Source: Cyclaneusma minus (taxonomy: Eukaryota; Ascomycota; Leotiomycetes; Marthamycetales; Marthamycetaceae). From it: a DNA stretch of 64,000 nucleotides. The stretch is from NCBI GenBank assembly GCA_037179335.1, contig JAKZHN010000005.1:868001-932000 (forward strand). The letters are read 5' to 3'. Positions 34,532 to 45,378 of the stretch are shown piece by piece. Below the pieces are notes generated by a model. It made no database searches. It was not told the origin of the DNA and saw only the letters and a program-made list of their open reading frames with translations. Numbering within the stretch: the stretch's first letter is position 1; each line of letters opens with the position of its first letter. Made by a program: the position numbers and the translations under genes.

Positions 34532-36657
34532 TTAGAGCACCGTACCCTCCACCTGCCTCAGGTCCTTAACCTTGAAGTCCTTCCACAACATCACAAATAG
34601 CACCGGGAAGATCATGCACACCGTACTGGCAATACACAGAAACTGCTGCGAATACCCATAAGTATCGAAGATCGCATCCGCAATCGCCTCGTACGTCGCA
34701 TTATCCTGGTTCCTCGTGTACTGCAACGCAACATCGATATCCGCATAAATGCCCGCCGCCAGACTCGACTGTCCAATCGGCGCAAGCTGCTGCTCCAAGT
34801 GCTGTTCGAACTTGCCAGTCCAGATACCAGCAGAGATAGCGTCGCCGATCGAGCCGCCGATGGAGTAGAAGAGCGCGAGGAGGGCGAGCACGGAGGCGAT
34901 TTCTTCTTGGCGCACGGCGGCCATGACGGCCATTTGCTCGCAGATGACGAGAGTGCCGCCGGCGAAGGCGATGAGGATTTGGCACATGATGGTGAAGCCG
35001 AAGTTGACGTCGCCGGGTTGGCGGAATTTGATCATGAGGCCGGAGGCGAGGAGCATCACGAGGGCGCCGATGATGGCGCACCATTTGAAGCGGCCGCTCC
35101 AGCGGATGAGGAGACCGACTACGACGCCCCAGAAGCAGGAGCCGATGCTGTAGATGTTGGTTACGTAGCCGGCGTCGGTGATGCTGAGGCCGTAGACGAC
35201 TTGGAGGAAGGAAGAGAAGTAACTATCCCAGCAGCTAAATCATGGTTAGCATAGATCCCAAGATTGTGATTAGGATTCTTGAACCTACTAGAATCCGATG
35301 TAAAGGACCATTGCCAAGAAGCAAGCTCCGACGATAGTGCGGTCTTTCATGAATTGCCAGGGCAAGAAGGATGCTGGCGCGAACCATTTCTCCCAGGCGA
35401 CAAATGCGACCTGGCAGAGAAATCCGATAACCCACATGGAGATGCACAATGCGGAGCCCCACGAGTCTTTCTGGTACGAGTAAAGACCAAAGGGCAAAAG
35501 AAGGAGAACCCAGCCAGCAACGGCAAGAATGAGTCCAGGAACTATGCAGCAATCAATTAGCCAGGCTCACCAAAGTCTTTTTGAGAGTAGCCTACCATCA
35601 AAAGCCATAAACCAGTAGTAGATCGATTGCATTGGAGTGCGGCCACTCAATCGGCGGGGTGGGTAGTTGCCAGCGGCCTTGGCTTTCTCCTGAGCTCGCC
35701 ATAGAATGTAGATGATCGGAGAGCACATGACTGGTGTCACGATGGCGAAGGTACCGAAACCCCATCTCCAGTTACCCTCGTCGTAGAAGGATTGGGCCAC
35801 AGGAGAACCACAGAAGGTGGTTGCGATGTATGGAGTGGTGGTGAATGAGAACATCAAAGCTCTGTTCTTCAAACTCGATGTGTCTGCGATGATGACATCC
35901 AACACATAGGACATGCCATCAAAACCGACCCAGTAGAACACCTGTCGCGGTGGTTAGCTTGAGTTCTTTTGGGTTCCCATTTACATCCCCGCGACTACTT
36001 ACTTGTGCTGCGGCATAGGTCTCTACGTTCGGGCAGGCAGCCATCATGATGATACCTGCATCCCTGTTAGAAAGAATGGTCACATGAAGTCATTAGAACC
36101 AACTTACCAATAGTCGTGATGAAGACCATGACAGCAAATCCTTCGGCACGACCCCACATGTCAATCATCTTAGCAATTGGCAACTTGGTGACGCCGCCAA
36201 CTACACTTGAGACCAAGCCGGTAATGGAGACCAGAGGAGCCAGTGAGAAGCTACTTGTGACATAGACAAGAAGGTTGTTGGCAACTTGCTGCTGGAAAGA
36301 ATTGACAAAAAAGACAATGAGCATTCTGCAGGAAACGACAGTTAGAATCTCTGTGATCTCCAAAGTTCTTCTGAACCAGTCTATCCGGGTCGTTACTCAC
36401 GCAGTATAGACAATGATCAAGTCCTTTTTGGTCCATGTCTGAGTGATAGCCTGAGCCTTGTGAACACCATCATGGGCTAATCCCTCGACGTCGTTCTTTT
36501 CTGAGTCCGATGCTGGGCGGCCGACGTTGATATCATTGACACCCTTCTCGCCCTTCTCGGTATCATAATACGGAGACGAGGCGCCGGCTTGGTCGTCTGA
36601 AGAGATCGGATCCTCGGTCGCAGCTGACTGAGCCTTTGAGCGGAAAAACCTCGACAT
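34532..36657 (-). CDS. Siderophore-iron transporter, MFS (Sit1/MirB-like)
   Basis: Six exons (36657-36401, 36325-36108, 36055-36003, 35941-35596, 35541-35289, 35234-34532) give 609 aa; the third is only 53 nt. This family imports ferric siderophores (coprogen, fusarinine/TAFC, ferrichrome) by proton symport at the plasma membrane and is expected to have 14 membrane segments. Diagnostic text: a long charged N-terminus, VVGGVTKLPIAKMIDMWGR, NVETYAAAQVFYWVGFDGMS, IADTSSLKNRALMFSF, FCGSPVAQSF, WRWGFGTFAIVTPV, the Trp-rich loop SYQKDSWGSA, and YFSSFLQVVYGLSITDAGY. It ends VKDLRQVEGTVL. Intron borders are canonical and phases agree. An iron-type GATA site lies 340 bp upstream. The particular siderophore cannot be deduced. 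Confidence 0.93.
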
Positions 36658-36995
36658 GATTGCCTTATCGATGTCGACGATTGCGGCGACACCAGGACAA
36701 TCCGTAAGGTCTTCGAATGCAGTTTCGCTAGTTGAAGGTCTCTTAAGTCCCTTCAGCCTTGGCCGGGGGGGGGAGGGCAATAAGTATCCTCACGGATTCG
36801 TGGGCAGGGAAACTTGCGCGCGCATTCAATACTCTATGAGGATTGGGGACTTGGCCACTGGGGAAGGCCGACCAATAAAGTCTTCCGCAAGGGCAAGGGA
36901 GGCTGCTAGGACTGGCCGGGATTCAAGACGTAAGAGGAAAATTAGGGTTCGATCACACGTTGCGACGACAAGGCGGCTCCTCCGACCGCGACAGG

Positions 36996-37004
36996 ATCAG
37001 ATAA
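36996..37004 (+). promoter_or_regulatory. Iron-type GATA site (ATCAGATAA) upstream of the siderophore transporter
   Basis: This exactly matches ATCWGATAA, the extended site bound by the SreA/SRE/Urbs1 iron repressors in ascomycetes and basidiomycetes. It lies 339 bp before the start codon, with a near-match ATCAGATTA 9 bp further on. Known family regulation makes repression in iron-rich conditions likely. Confidence 0.6.
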
Positions 37005-38653
37005 ATGGGAGGATCAGATTAGATCTTGATGAGCAAGAAAAACAAGTTGAGAGTGGAGAAAGCGTGGCTTGGAAGGGGAACCTGCGGAAGAAGCCTTCAG
37101 GTCTTCCGTGCTGGACCCTGGTAGTGGGTCCCCGTTCCGACTGGAGGAGTTGTCCGGGAGGGTGTGACGCTGCCGGTCATGGATCACTTCAATGTTGGAT
37201 CCAACAGTAGCGCCAAGAAGCAAAGTTCACGTTGACACTTGAGCCTTTTATGTGGACAGTCCGGCTCTCTATCGTCTCGGGGGCTTTCTTCAGTGACTTC
37301 GCGGTGTAAGGCGGGCGGATGGAGACAGGCCGGCAAGTGCACAAAGGTCAAAGAGACGGCTTTTGGGGCGCCGAGTTTGCGGGTGTCAGGCGTGGCAATT
37401 GACATTCGGTCGATAGAAAAGTCGGGATGAGGGAAAAGCTTGTCGTCACCTGGCTCTGGGCTAGAGCTCTTAGCATGCCCACTTCTCGCGCTCATGCGTC
37501 GGTGGACTCCATGTCGGTCGAACAAGCCGACCAGAAACGGATTGTTCGCCCTCAGCCTTTCGCATCTCCGCGTCTCTTTGACTTTGGGAAAAGCTTGGGA
37601 AAAAGCCAATCGCTGGCAGCTTGAACTCACCGCATCCATGCCAGAGTTCGTACTCTGGGCTATAACAGCTGCAGAGATTTCACCCAAGGGTCAAAAAGAA
37701 GGTACATTTGATGTATCGTCTACGGTCCAGCGCGGCAGATTCGAAGAGGCATTTTGGTTCTATGTCGGGAATCGTGGTCGCATGTCGTTAGTCTGGGCTG
37801 GGAAAGTGGCGCCATGGCCTCATCAATCTCTGTCCAATGGCCGTCCAGAACGCCATCTGATTAGATGGGAAGTGGATAAGATAAGTCACTAGCGCGGCCG
37901 ACTTTTCTGCATCCTTGTGCTTATCCCTTTTGCATGTGCGGTCCGATCGCGGCTTCATCTCCATACTCAGCATCATCCGCCTTTTCAAATTACGTGGTTC
38001 TCCGAATTTGGGCAAAACAACGCGACGCTGATGAGCAGCAGCTGGAGCAGAGAACCGAGACATCACTTGGGCACGTCAGGATGATCATTGAAGACAGCGA
38101 CGCGGCACATGGCCTGGGAATTCCACACTGGAGAGGCGCATCCCTAGCAGCAAAGGGAAAGGGCGAGCACGCCTTCACCGACACGGCGACAACAGCCTGT
38201 GGCTTCAACATCCCGTGTTTGCTCCATGATGCGCTTTCATCATGACTGTTTTGATTCATCCCTCAATATTCTACAGCCTTGAACCACACAGTGCAGCAAC
38301 CTCAAGTCTCAAGTCTCAATTCACAGCTGCCTTTTTCAACATCCCCTCCATGAAGACAAGATGATTCAACATGCAGGACTGCGCGTTCACCTCATTGTTA
38401 CGCCGAGACTTTTTTTTTTCTTTTCGGAAAACCTCCCCCCACACTCCACCCGCACCGGTCCACAGGCTGCATCATGCTATTATTGCTGGCATGTGCACAC
38501 CTTGACCATGTGCTGGCTTCAAGTTTCCGTTTCGTGCCGAATCTGTTTGACGCCCTACATGTACCCAGACCATCTCCAGCTCCGAGGTCAAAGACCTAGC
38601 GCCATCTGATAACTTTAGTCGGCCGAGAGCGGGTGAATCAGGTTGTGATGGAG

Positions 38654-38740
38654 TCTCGGACATCTTCACTCTCGGACATCCTCATTCTCGGATATCTTCG
38701 TTGACAGACATCGTCATTCTCGGACATTTTCACTCTCGGG
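38654..38740 (+). repeat. 16-bp minisatellite, about 5.5 units
   Basis: Units TCTCGGACATCTTCAC, TCTCGGACATCCTCAT, TCTCGGATATCTTCGT, TGACAGACATCGTCAT and TCTCGGACATTTTCAC run head to tail. Confidence 0.85.
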
Positions 38741-39074
38741 TCCGCGAGAGGCCTTCACTGTTTGACGTCAAAAACTACTCGTTCCCTGACCCCAGACAAA
38801 GCAGGCTTCACGAATAACTTGACAGGGAAGTATTGGAGGCTCGGACCGCCTCCTCTTGACAGGCCTCCCGCGTGACTACCGGATGTATTTTGGGAACAGA
38901 TATCCTGAAATCGTCCCGGCAGTCTGGTCAATGGCCTTCCAGATGCTGCATCCTGTACCCTGGTTCACAACTACCGCATGCCTCTAGTTCTTCAGAACTT
39001 GCGTTGGATACTTCCCGACTGGTCCTCCAGCTCACCAGGAACGAACCATGGATTCGCATTCAAATAGCGCCTCT

Positions 39075-40270
39075 TCACTTCGGGACCTGATAGAAGTTGA
39101 AGCTCACCGCGCTCAGATTGTGTCGCCGGACCACCACACAGTTAAACTTGACCCGGCTCCATTTGAATAATAGAAATCCGGTTTTAGGCTTCCAAAGGTC
39201 TGATCGTTTCGACACGAGCATCCGCCCCACGGTATGCAGCATCCTTGACTTCGGATTCATCTCCAGCTTCTCGTCCAGGTTGGCAATGATGTTCTGCTCG
39301 AGCATGCCAAGTCCGGAATCAGTCCATATATTACCAGCGATCCTATATCAATGCTTTTCCTTTCGTGTTTTTCTTTTATGCTCTGCCCAACTTGCTTCGC
39401 AAAGCACCTTCTGGTTGTGGATGAGTCTCTCCAACCTGTCATAAACTTCAGAAGCTGCTGATGATGTCAATAGCTTGCACTCACAAGGTGCTTCAGCAAT
39501 GAGTTCCAGTGACTTAGGGTTAAGCTAAGCTGTCGTGCTTCTTTCATTTCAAGATTTGAGCATCCAACGAAAGCTCTGCTTGTCGAGTCTATCTGGTGGG
39601 ACATGTACATTTGCTTCAAAGCCTCTTTCTTTGGTGCTTTTTGTTTGCCATCTTGAAAACAATTCCTCCCTTCCTTGGCGCTCAGTGGTGGCAGTACATG
39701 TAGCTTAGTTTGCTTCTGGGTGCAATCTTGCGCACGTTTTATGCTTTGATGAAGCAATACCCGTTAGTCAATGGCCAGGCTTCAGTGGCCTTCACAGGCA
39801 TCCTGAAGATATGAATACCACCTTGGTTTCATTGTGGACGTTCTTGTTTGAAGGCAATCAGGGAAAGCACAATGCAGCATTTTCGCGCAAGATTTTCAAG
39901 CTTTAGACTTCAATTCTTCATTGTGAAAGGTTTTCAGGTAGTGAGTCACGGTTTGCTCGGTGTTTGTCGTTTAGTCGATTGTTTACAGACACGTTCTCTC
40001 GACTTTTACTGGTTCAGAATTCTTCGAGTCATAAAGCCTAAATTTGGGAAATCCAAGACGCGGACTTCTATCCCCTGTACTTTCAAGGAAGGATTCGCGG
40101 AGCCGTGTTTGTATATTCACATTTGATGCTTTTCTAATCCGAGCCATCCGGTTGCTCATTTCGAAGCCGACATTATCGGGAAAGTATATGCAGATTCCCA
40201 GCGCTCTCTGCAACGAACCCTTACTAACTGCCAAACAGATGCTTTCCTTGAGATTGTCAATCAGCAAAGG
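39075..40270 (-). pseudogene. Possible decayed or unrecognised gene (fragments)
   Basis: Reading the minus strand, three stretches look like real protein text. They are 40267-39983 (SKGSLQRALGICIYFPDNVG, then LGFPKFRLYDSKNSEPVKVE), about 39520-39362 (EVYDRLERLIHNQKVLCEAS) and 39305-39075 (NIIANLDEKLEMNPKSRMLH, KTGFLLFKWSRVKF). They are in different frames, and I could not connect them all by convincing introns. One stop (TGA near 39356) separates the last two. Either a multi-exon gene with unusual introns or a decayed gene fits. No domain is recognised. Confidence 0.3.
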
Positions 40271-40399
40271 ACAACTAGAATTTGAATAGCCTCTCTTTCT
40301 TTATTGTCAGTCTTATTTAGGCCGCGTTGTTCCCCAGCTCAGAATCTGGACCCAATTCGCCTCTACCAACTGCGACACAACAACCTCTTCGCGATCAAG

Positions 40400-42812
40400 A
40401 TGCCGCCTCAACAACGGAGACGTGCCATGTCTGCGATGTCAATCGATCAAGATCACCCGAACGCCAAACCGACAGTTGTTGGCTTGTATGGCCTCCCCGG
40501 ATCTGGGAAGACGTATCTTTTGAACCAGCTGAAGAATACCCCGATTGCCAGCAACGAAAATCTGTATCCCCACCTGACCTGCCATGGTTATATTCCAACA
40601 CAGATGACTTATCGTCTAGCTTTCTTCGAAGGCTCCGAAGTACTCGCGAAGCATAGTGGTGACGGCGGCCTCGAAGCGTTCAAACGAAAGCCAACGGCCG
40701 AGAAAGATGCCATTCGAACGAGCGCCATCGAAGCAATTGCCAAGGAATGTACCTCGCCCAGCACAATAGGAGTCATCACGGGGCACTTCTCGTTTTGGAG
40801 CGGAACTGGGGACCCGACAATTGTGTGGACACAGGCCGATGCGGAGACGTACACTCATGTATTCTACCTCGATGTTCCCCCGGAGGATCTGTTGCAATAA
40901 GTTACGAACGACAAGTCGAGGACTCGAGAGTCTTTGTCGACAGAACAGCTGCTCAAATGGCAGAATGAGAAGAACAAGCTGAGGGCTCTTTGCTATAAAA
41001 ACGGAATTTTGTTCGCTATTCTTCGACCGGAGGCTGGCAAACTTCTACCCAAGGCATTGACTTTGCTTCGGGCCATCATGCAGAAATCAGAGATGGAAAA
41101 TTCCGAAGATGCCGCGCTGAAGTCTCGTACGGCCTTTGTACCCAGTCCATACGGACACGGAGTACAGACGGTGCTGGTCATGGATGCGGATCGGACGCTT
41201 GCCCCGCAAGATACAGGAGCATTGATCTGGGAGAAGATGGGTACGCTTCTGCCCGAGCTGGCAGACAAGAACCCCCTCAAGATGATATTTCAGGAGTTTG
41301 GATACAGCTACGAAGCCTTTCTGCGCGTTACTTGGCTGTATGAGATGTATGAAGCGACAGCCGACCCGCAGTCCTTCGAGAGCTTCTGTCAGGAAATCGC
41401 TTCAAGTGTGGTTCTGTATCCTCAGATCGAGATTCTATTGCGGACTGCAATCTGCAGTCATCGGGGGTACATGCGAGCCGTGATAATCACGTGTGGAATT
41501 GGTCGTGTATGGGAGATTGTACTGGAGAGAAGGGGTCTGAGAAGGGGTCCGACGGGGCAGGAGGTCGTAATCATTAGCGGAGGCCGCATCGATGATGGCT
41601 TCGTCGTCACACCTGCCGTCAAAGCTGAGTTCGTCAAGCGGTTGCAAGACTCGTTCGGAGCGTATGTCTTTGCGTTCGGAGATGGTCCTGTCGATATCGA
41701 GATGTTGGTCCAAGCAGACGAAGCTGTTGTGGTGGTTGGTGATGAGGGTGCCAGGAGTAAAACTATGGATGCGCTACTGGAGGATGCTATCACGGACGAC
41801 AATTTTCACGCGCGCCAAGCTTTGCTTCCGGTCACCGCTTCTCCGCGACTTGATACTGACCGGTTGCCCTTAGTGGAGCTCTCGGATGAAGCATTTCTTC
41901 GCCATCTCTTTGCCGATCGCATCCAGGTCAAGGACGCTACCACGAATAGCGCATCGAGATTGATCAGCACACCCATGCGAGATGCGAGAGTGCAAGGACC
42001 GGCGCTGAGGGAGATCCATCGAAAGGCCGGCTGGTATCTGGCGGTTGAGTATCTGATGGATGTTCTTGGTACAGAGAAATACGATATTCCTCACGTCCAG
42101 GGGAACATGACTCAAGGCCATCAGCTCCTCCGCGAGAAAGACACAACTATCATGGCGCTTATGCGGGGTGGTGAGCCAATGGCTTTAGGCGTCAACGATG
42201 CTTTTCCCCAGGCTACGTTCATTCAGTAAGTTCAAGTTGCCTTTTGTTTCAAAAACCTCTCTCTCCTCTGCATATGAGTGATGCCAAAGGTGGCTTCAAT
42301 TATATGTTTACATTTGCGATATCCCGAACCCTGAGTCACTTCGAATATCCCAAATCACTTCGAATATCTCACCTATCGGCTCCCTTCGCATTTAATCCGC
42401 TTAATGTAAACACAAGACAAAGGCTAACAAATAACACAGTGCCAACTCCCCAGAAGGACTCACAGTCGCCGAGATAACACACCCGCATGCTATTGTGCTC
42501 GTCGACTCGGTTGTCAACAGCGGGAAAACGATCATCGACTTCATTAAGGTGATCACAAATACCCGCCGGCAAGAACACGTGTCCGAAGCGGAAATCGTGG
42601 TGATCGCTGGCGTTGTTCAGAGAAATGCTATTGATAAGATCAGTCGGCAACTTGCGGTGGAACTTGGAGAAACAGCCAGCACTGCTATCGTTTTTGTCAC
42701 TCATGTACCTGATATCACGATGATCGCGCTGCGATTATCTGATAATCAGTACACAGGTAGGGGAGGCACGGATACAGGCAACAGGCTCTTTCAGACGACG
42801 CATCAGGAATGA
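40400..42812 (+). pseudogene. P-loop kinase / HAD / phosphoribosyltransferase fusion, interrupted by in-frame TAA
   Basis: Exons 40400-42225 and 42440-42812 form one frame of 733 codons, but codon 167 (40898-40900) is TAA. Before it lies a P-loop NTPase with Walker A GLPGSGKT (residues 31-38) typical of small-molecule kinases. After it comes a HAD-type phosphatase region with DADRT (about 262-266) and FAFGDGPVDIEML, then a phosphoribosyltransferase-like domain (HRKAGWYLAVEYLMD ... IVLVDSVVNSGKTIIDF) related to uracil phosphoribosyltransferase. Fungal proteins with this order are known to me and suggest nucleobase or nucleotide salvage. Everything else in the frame is intact, so the break is recent, an assembly error, or bypassed by readthrough. 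The 214-bp intron contains 19-bp repeat units. Confidence 0.8.
42333..42371 (+). repeat. 19-bp dispersed repeat, 2 units inside an intron
   Basis: GAGTCACTTCGAATATCCC then AAATCACTTCGAATATCTC, inside the 42226-42439 intron of the fusion gene. Confidence 0.8.
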
Positions 42813-43425
42813 TGCGTATGATGGGTCGCAAAGGCAGGCAATTTGAGAGGGTACAAAGTGGGGGCGAGAAGAATTGGTGTTTGAAAGGGGAGGACTATCT
42901 TGGAGTTTTTGGCTCTCGGCGCCGGGTACACTTCTACCTTTTTCGCTGCATTCTCACTTGGCTTGTCGCTGTATTCGTAGTTGGGTCTCAAGCTTTCCAC
43001 TGAAGTGTCGTTGAGTGTTCAGACTCACTGGGATGAGAGCTTTTATGTCATCAAGCGAGAAAAAGACTTAGCATCGAATAGCATTTACAAGATTAATTTT
43101 CCAAATCAGTACGGCTCAGCAACGGTTTCAAAACAGAAAACCTCGCTCTTCATCTGCCTCTAACCTTTCTCGGATCCGTGGGAGCCTCATCTCTAGAAAG
43201 AGAACCACTATGTTTTTGTCCATGTTCGATATCTTCGATGAAACGGTGCTCCACTTCGCGGCTATCATCCCCGCACGCGGCACCGCAGATCGGTTGAACT
43301 ACACTCCGTGTATCCCACGATTGAAACACACACACCGATTTTCGACCTACCTTGACTAACCTCACATTCTTTTCAGCAACCGCAAGATCGATACAGGCCT
43401 TCTCCAGCTACACTCATTCGCAAAG
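42813..43425. other. Intergenic, promoter of the amidohydrolase
   Basis: No gene is supported between the two plus-strand genes. Confidence 0.55.
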
Positions 43426-45378
43426 ATGGTCCACCGACGCAACATCCACTCCGCATCACAAATCTACTTCCCCAACCCTAAACGCCCAGATCTAGTAACC
43501 TTACCCCTTCGCCGGACTGACATCCAACTCCCACCCATCTCATCCCTCGACTTAACCCCTCAGCCTCCTCCATCCTCCTCCATGCCCCCTCTTCCCTACC
43601 GTCCCAAACCCAAAGCAGAAGAAGACACCCCTCGCCCAGCCCCCAGCTCCTCATCCAGAAACACAACCAAGCCCTGGGCCCTCCCTCCGCCTCGCACCAT
43701 CCGCCTCTACCACTGTACCATCATCGACGTCCTCGACGGCACCATCCTCCCGTCCCGCGATATCTGCCTCAAAGATGGCAAAATCCAGTGGATTCGGGAA
43801 CACGATAAAAATGAATACATGAAATTCTGCGCGCGTGATACAGGGGAAGTGAGGCTGGACCTGAAAGGCAAGTTTGTGATGCCGGGGCTGATTGATTGTC
43901 ATGTGCATTTGGCGAGTGTGCCGGGGGAAAGCACGTTGCAGGGCTTGAGAGATATGCCGCCGGATGTGAGTTTGGTGAGGCAGGCGTATGTGGCGGAACA
44001 GATGTTGGCGAGGGGGTTTACGTCGGTGAGGGATTGTGGGGGTGCCGGGCTCGCGATTAAGGAGGCGATTGAGGAGGTGAGTGTTTTTTTTTGGTTCTCT
44101 TTGGTAAATTCGCTGGGAATGGATAGGTTGTTCTGCGCGAGAGGAGTGGCGGGGAGGCGGAGAGCGAATTTTGGTGCTTTCTGGAAGCAGTGAGGATTTT
44201 CTGGGCGAGGGGGCGGGGGGGGGCGACGTGTGGGCGAGCATTGAGTGGCTGATGATTTCGAAATAGGGTGTGGTGGCGGGACCCAGACTGTTTATTTCGG
44301 GACATGGGATTAGCCAGACGGGTGGACATGGGGATAGCAGGAGTACTTATGATGGGGAGATATGTGGGGGGCATGCCAAGGGACTGGGGCGGGTGGCGGA
44401 TGGTGTGGATGAGTGTTTGAAGGCTGCTAGGGAGGAGTTGAGGGGAGGCGCGGATTTCAGTAAGTGCCTTTTTGCCATTTGAAGGAGGAGGCTGGAATTT
44501 GGAAGGCTTCGGGGAAGCCGAAAGGGGCTGCGGAAGGAGAGAGTGCTGACGACTATGCTTATAGTCAAAATCATGAGCTCGGGAGGTGTTGCGAGTCCTA
44601 CTGATCGACTGAAGACCGTTCAGTACACCCCTGAAGAAATCAAATGTAAGAGCTGATCTCGATTCCGAAGGGGCGGTGTACAACTTGGAAAAACGCCAGG
44701 TAGGAGAGTACTAACATAGCACGATCCTCAGCCTTCACAACCGTAGCCAAAAACGCCGATACCTATGTCTCCGCCCACAGCTACACACCCGACTCCATCC
44801 GCCAAGCTGTTCTCTCCGGCGTCCGCGCCATAGAACACGGCAACCTCCTCGACGCGCCCACCGCCGCCCTCATGAAGGCACACAACGTCTTCCTCACACC
44901 CACGCTAGTCACCTACGCAACCATGGCCTCCCCGGAATTCTCCTCTTTCCTACCGCCCGAAAGCAGAGCCAAGAACGAAGAAGTTATCAAAGGGGCATTA
45001 AAGAGCTTGGAGATCGCAGAAGAGCACGGCGTGACGATGTGTTTCGGGACTGATTTGCTGGGGCCTTTGGGAAAGGCGCAGACGCAGGAATTTGGGTTGA
45101 GGGGGATGGTGTTGGACAGGAAGGAGGTGCTGAAGAGTGCTACGGTGAATGCGGCGTGTTTGCTGGGGTGGGAAGGGAGGATTGGGATGGTGAGGGAGGG
45201 GTATTTGGCGGATTTGATTGTGTTGGATGATAATCCGTTGGAGGATTTGACGGTGTTGGAGGAGGAGGATGGTGGTGGGAATAAGAACTTGTTGGCGGTT
45301 ATCAAGGAGGGCAGGGTGTGGTGTAGCAAGTTGGAGGGGTTGAAGAGGGATGTGAGGACGCCTTTGGAGAGTTTTTAG
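43426..45378 (+). CDS. Metal-dependent amidohydrolase (imidazolonepropionase/prolidase-like)
   Basis: Exons 43426-44076, 44267-44459, 44565-44645 and 44732-45378 keep phase and give 523 aa. Amidohydrolases of this group cleave C-N or C-O bonds in dipeptides, hydantoins or xenobiotics using one or two metals in a TIM barrel. Visible elements are the strand-plus-tag FVMPGLIDCHVHLASVP with metal His159 and His161, RGFTSVRDCGGAGLAIKEAI, FIKIMSSGGVASPTD with the usual bridging Lys position, YVSAHSYTPDSIRQAV and RAIEHGNLLDAP (two more metal His), FGTDLLGP with the catalytic Asp, and the C-terminal strand GYLADLIVLDDNPLEDL. A Pro/Ser-rich N-terminal extension of about 90 residues precedes the fold; a start at Met53 is possible. 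There is no signal peptide. The substrate is unknown. Confidence 0.9.

Larger units (their letters stand above)
36658..40399. other. 3.7-kb region without a secure gene
   Basis: The first 700 bp is the siderophore transporter promoter. Further on, frames of 60-190 codons occur on both strands with no coherent splice structure up to about 38.8 kb. A 16-bp minisatellite lies at 38654-38740. Minus-strand protein-like fragments appear at 39075-40270 and are listed separately. Confidence 0.5.

Noticed and set aside
37184..38245. Several 90-184 codon frames on both strands upstream of the siderophore transporter
   Set aside because: Overlapping frames of equal length on both strands, no coherent protein features.
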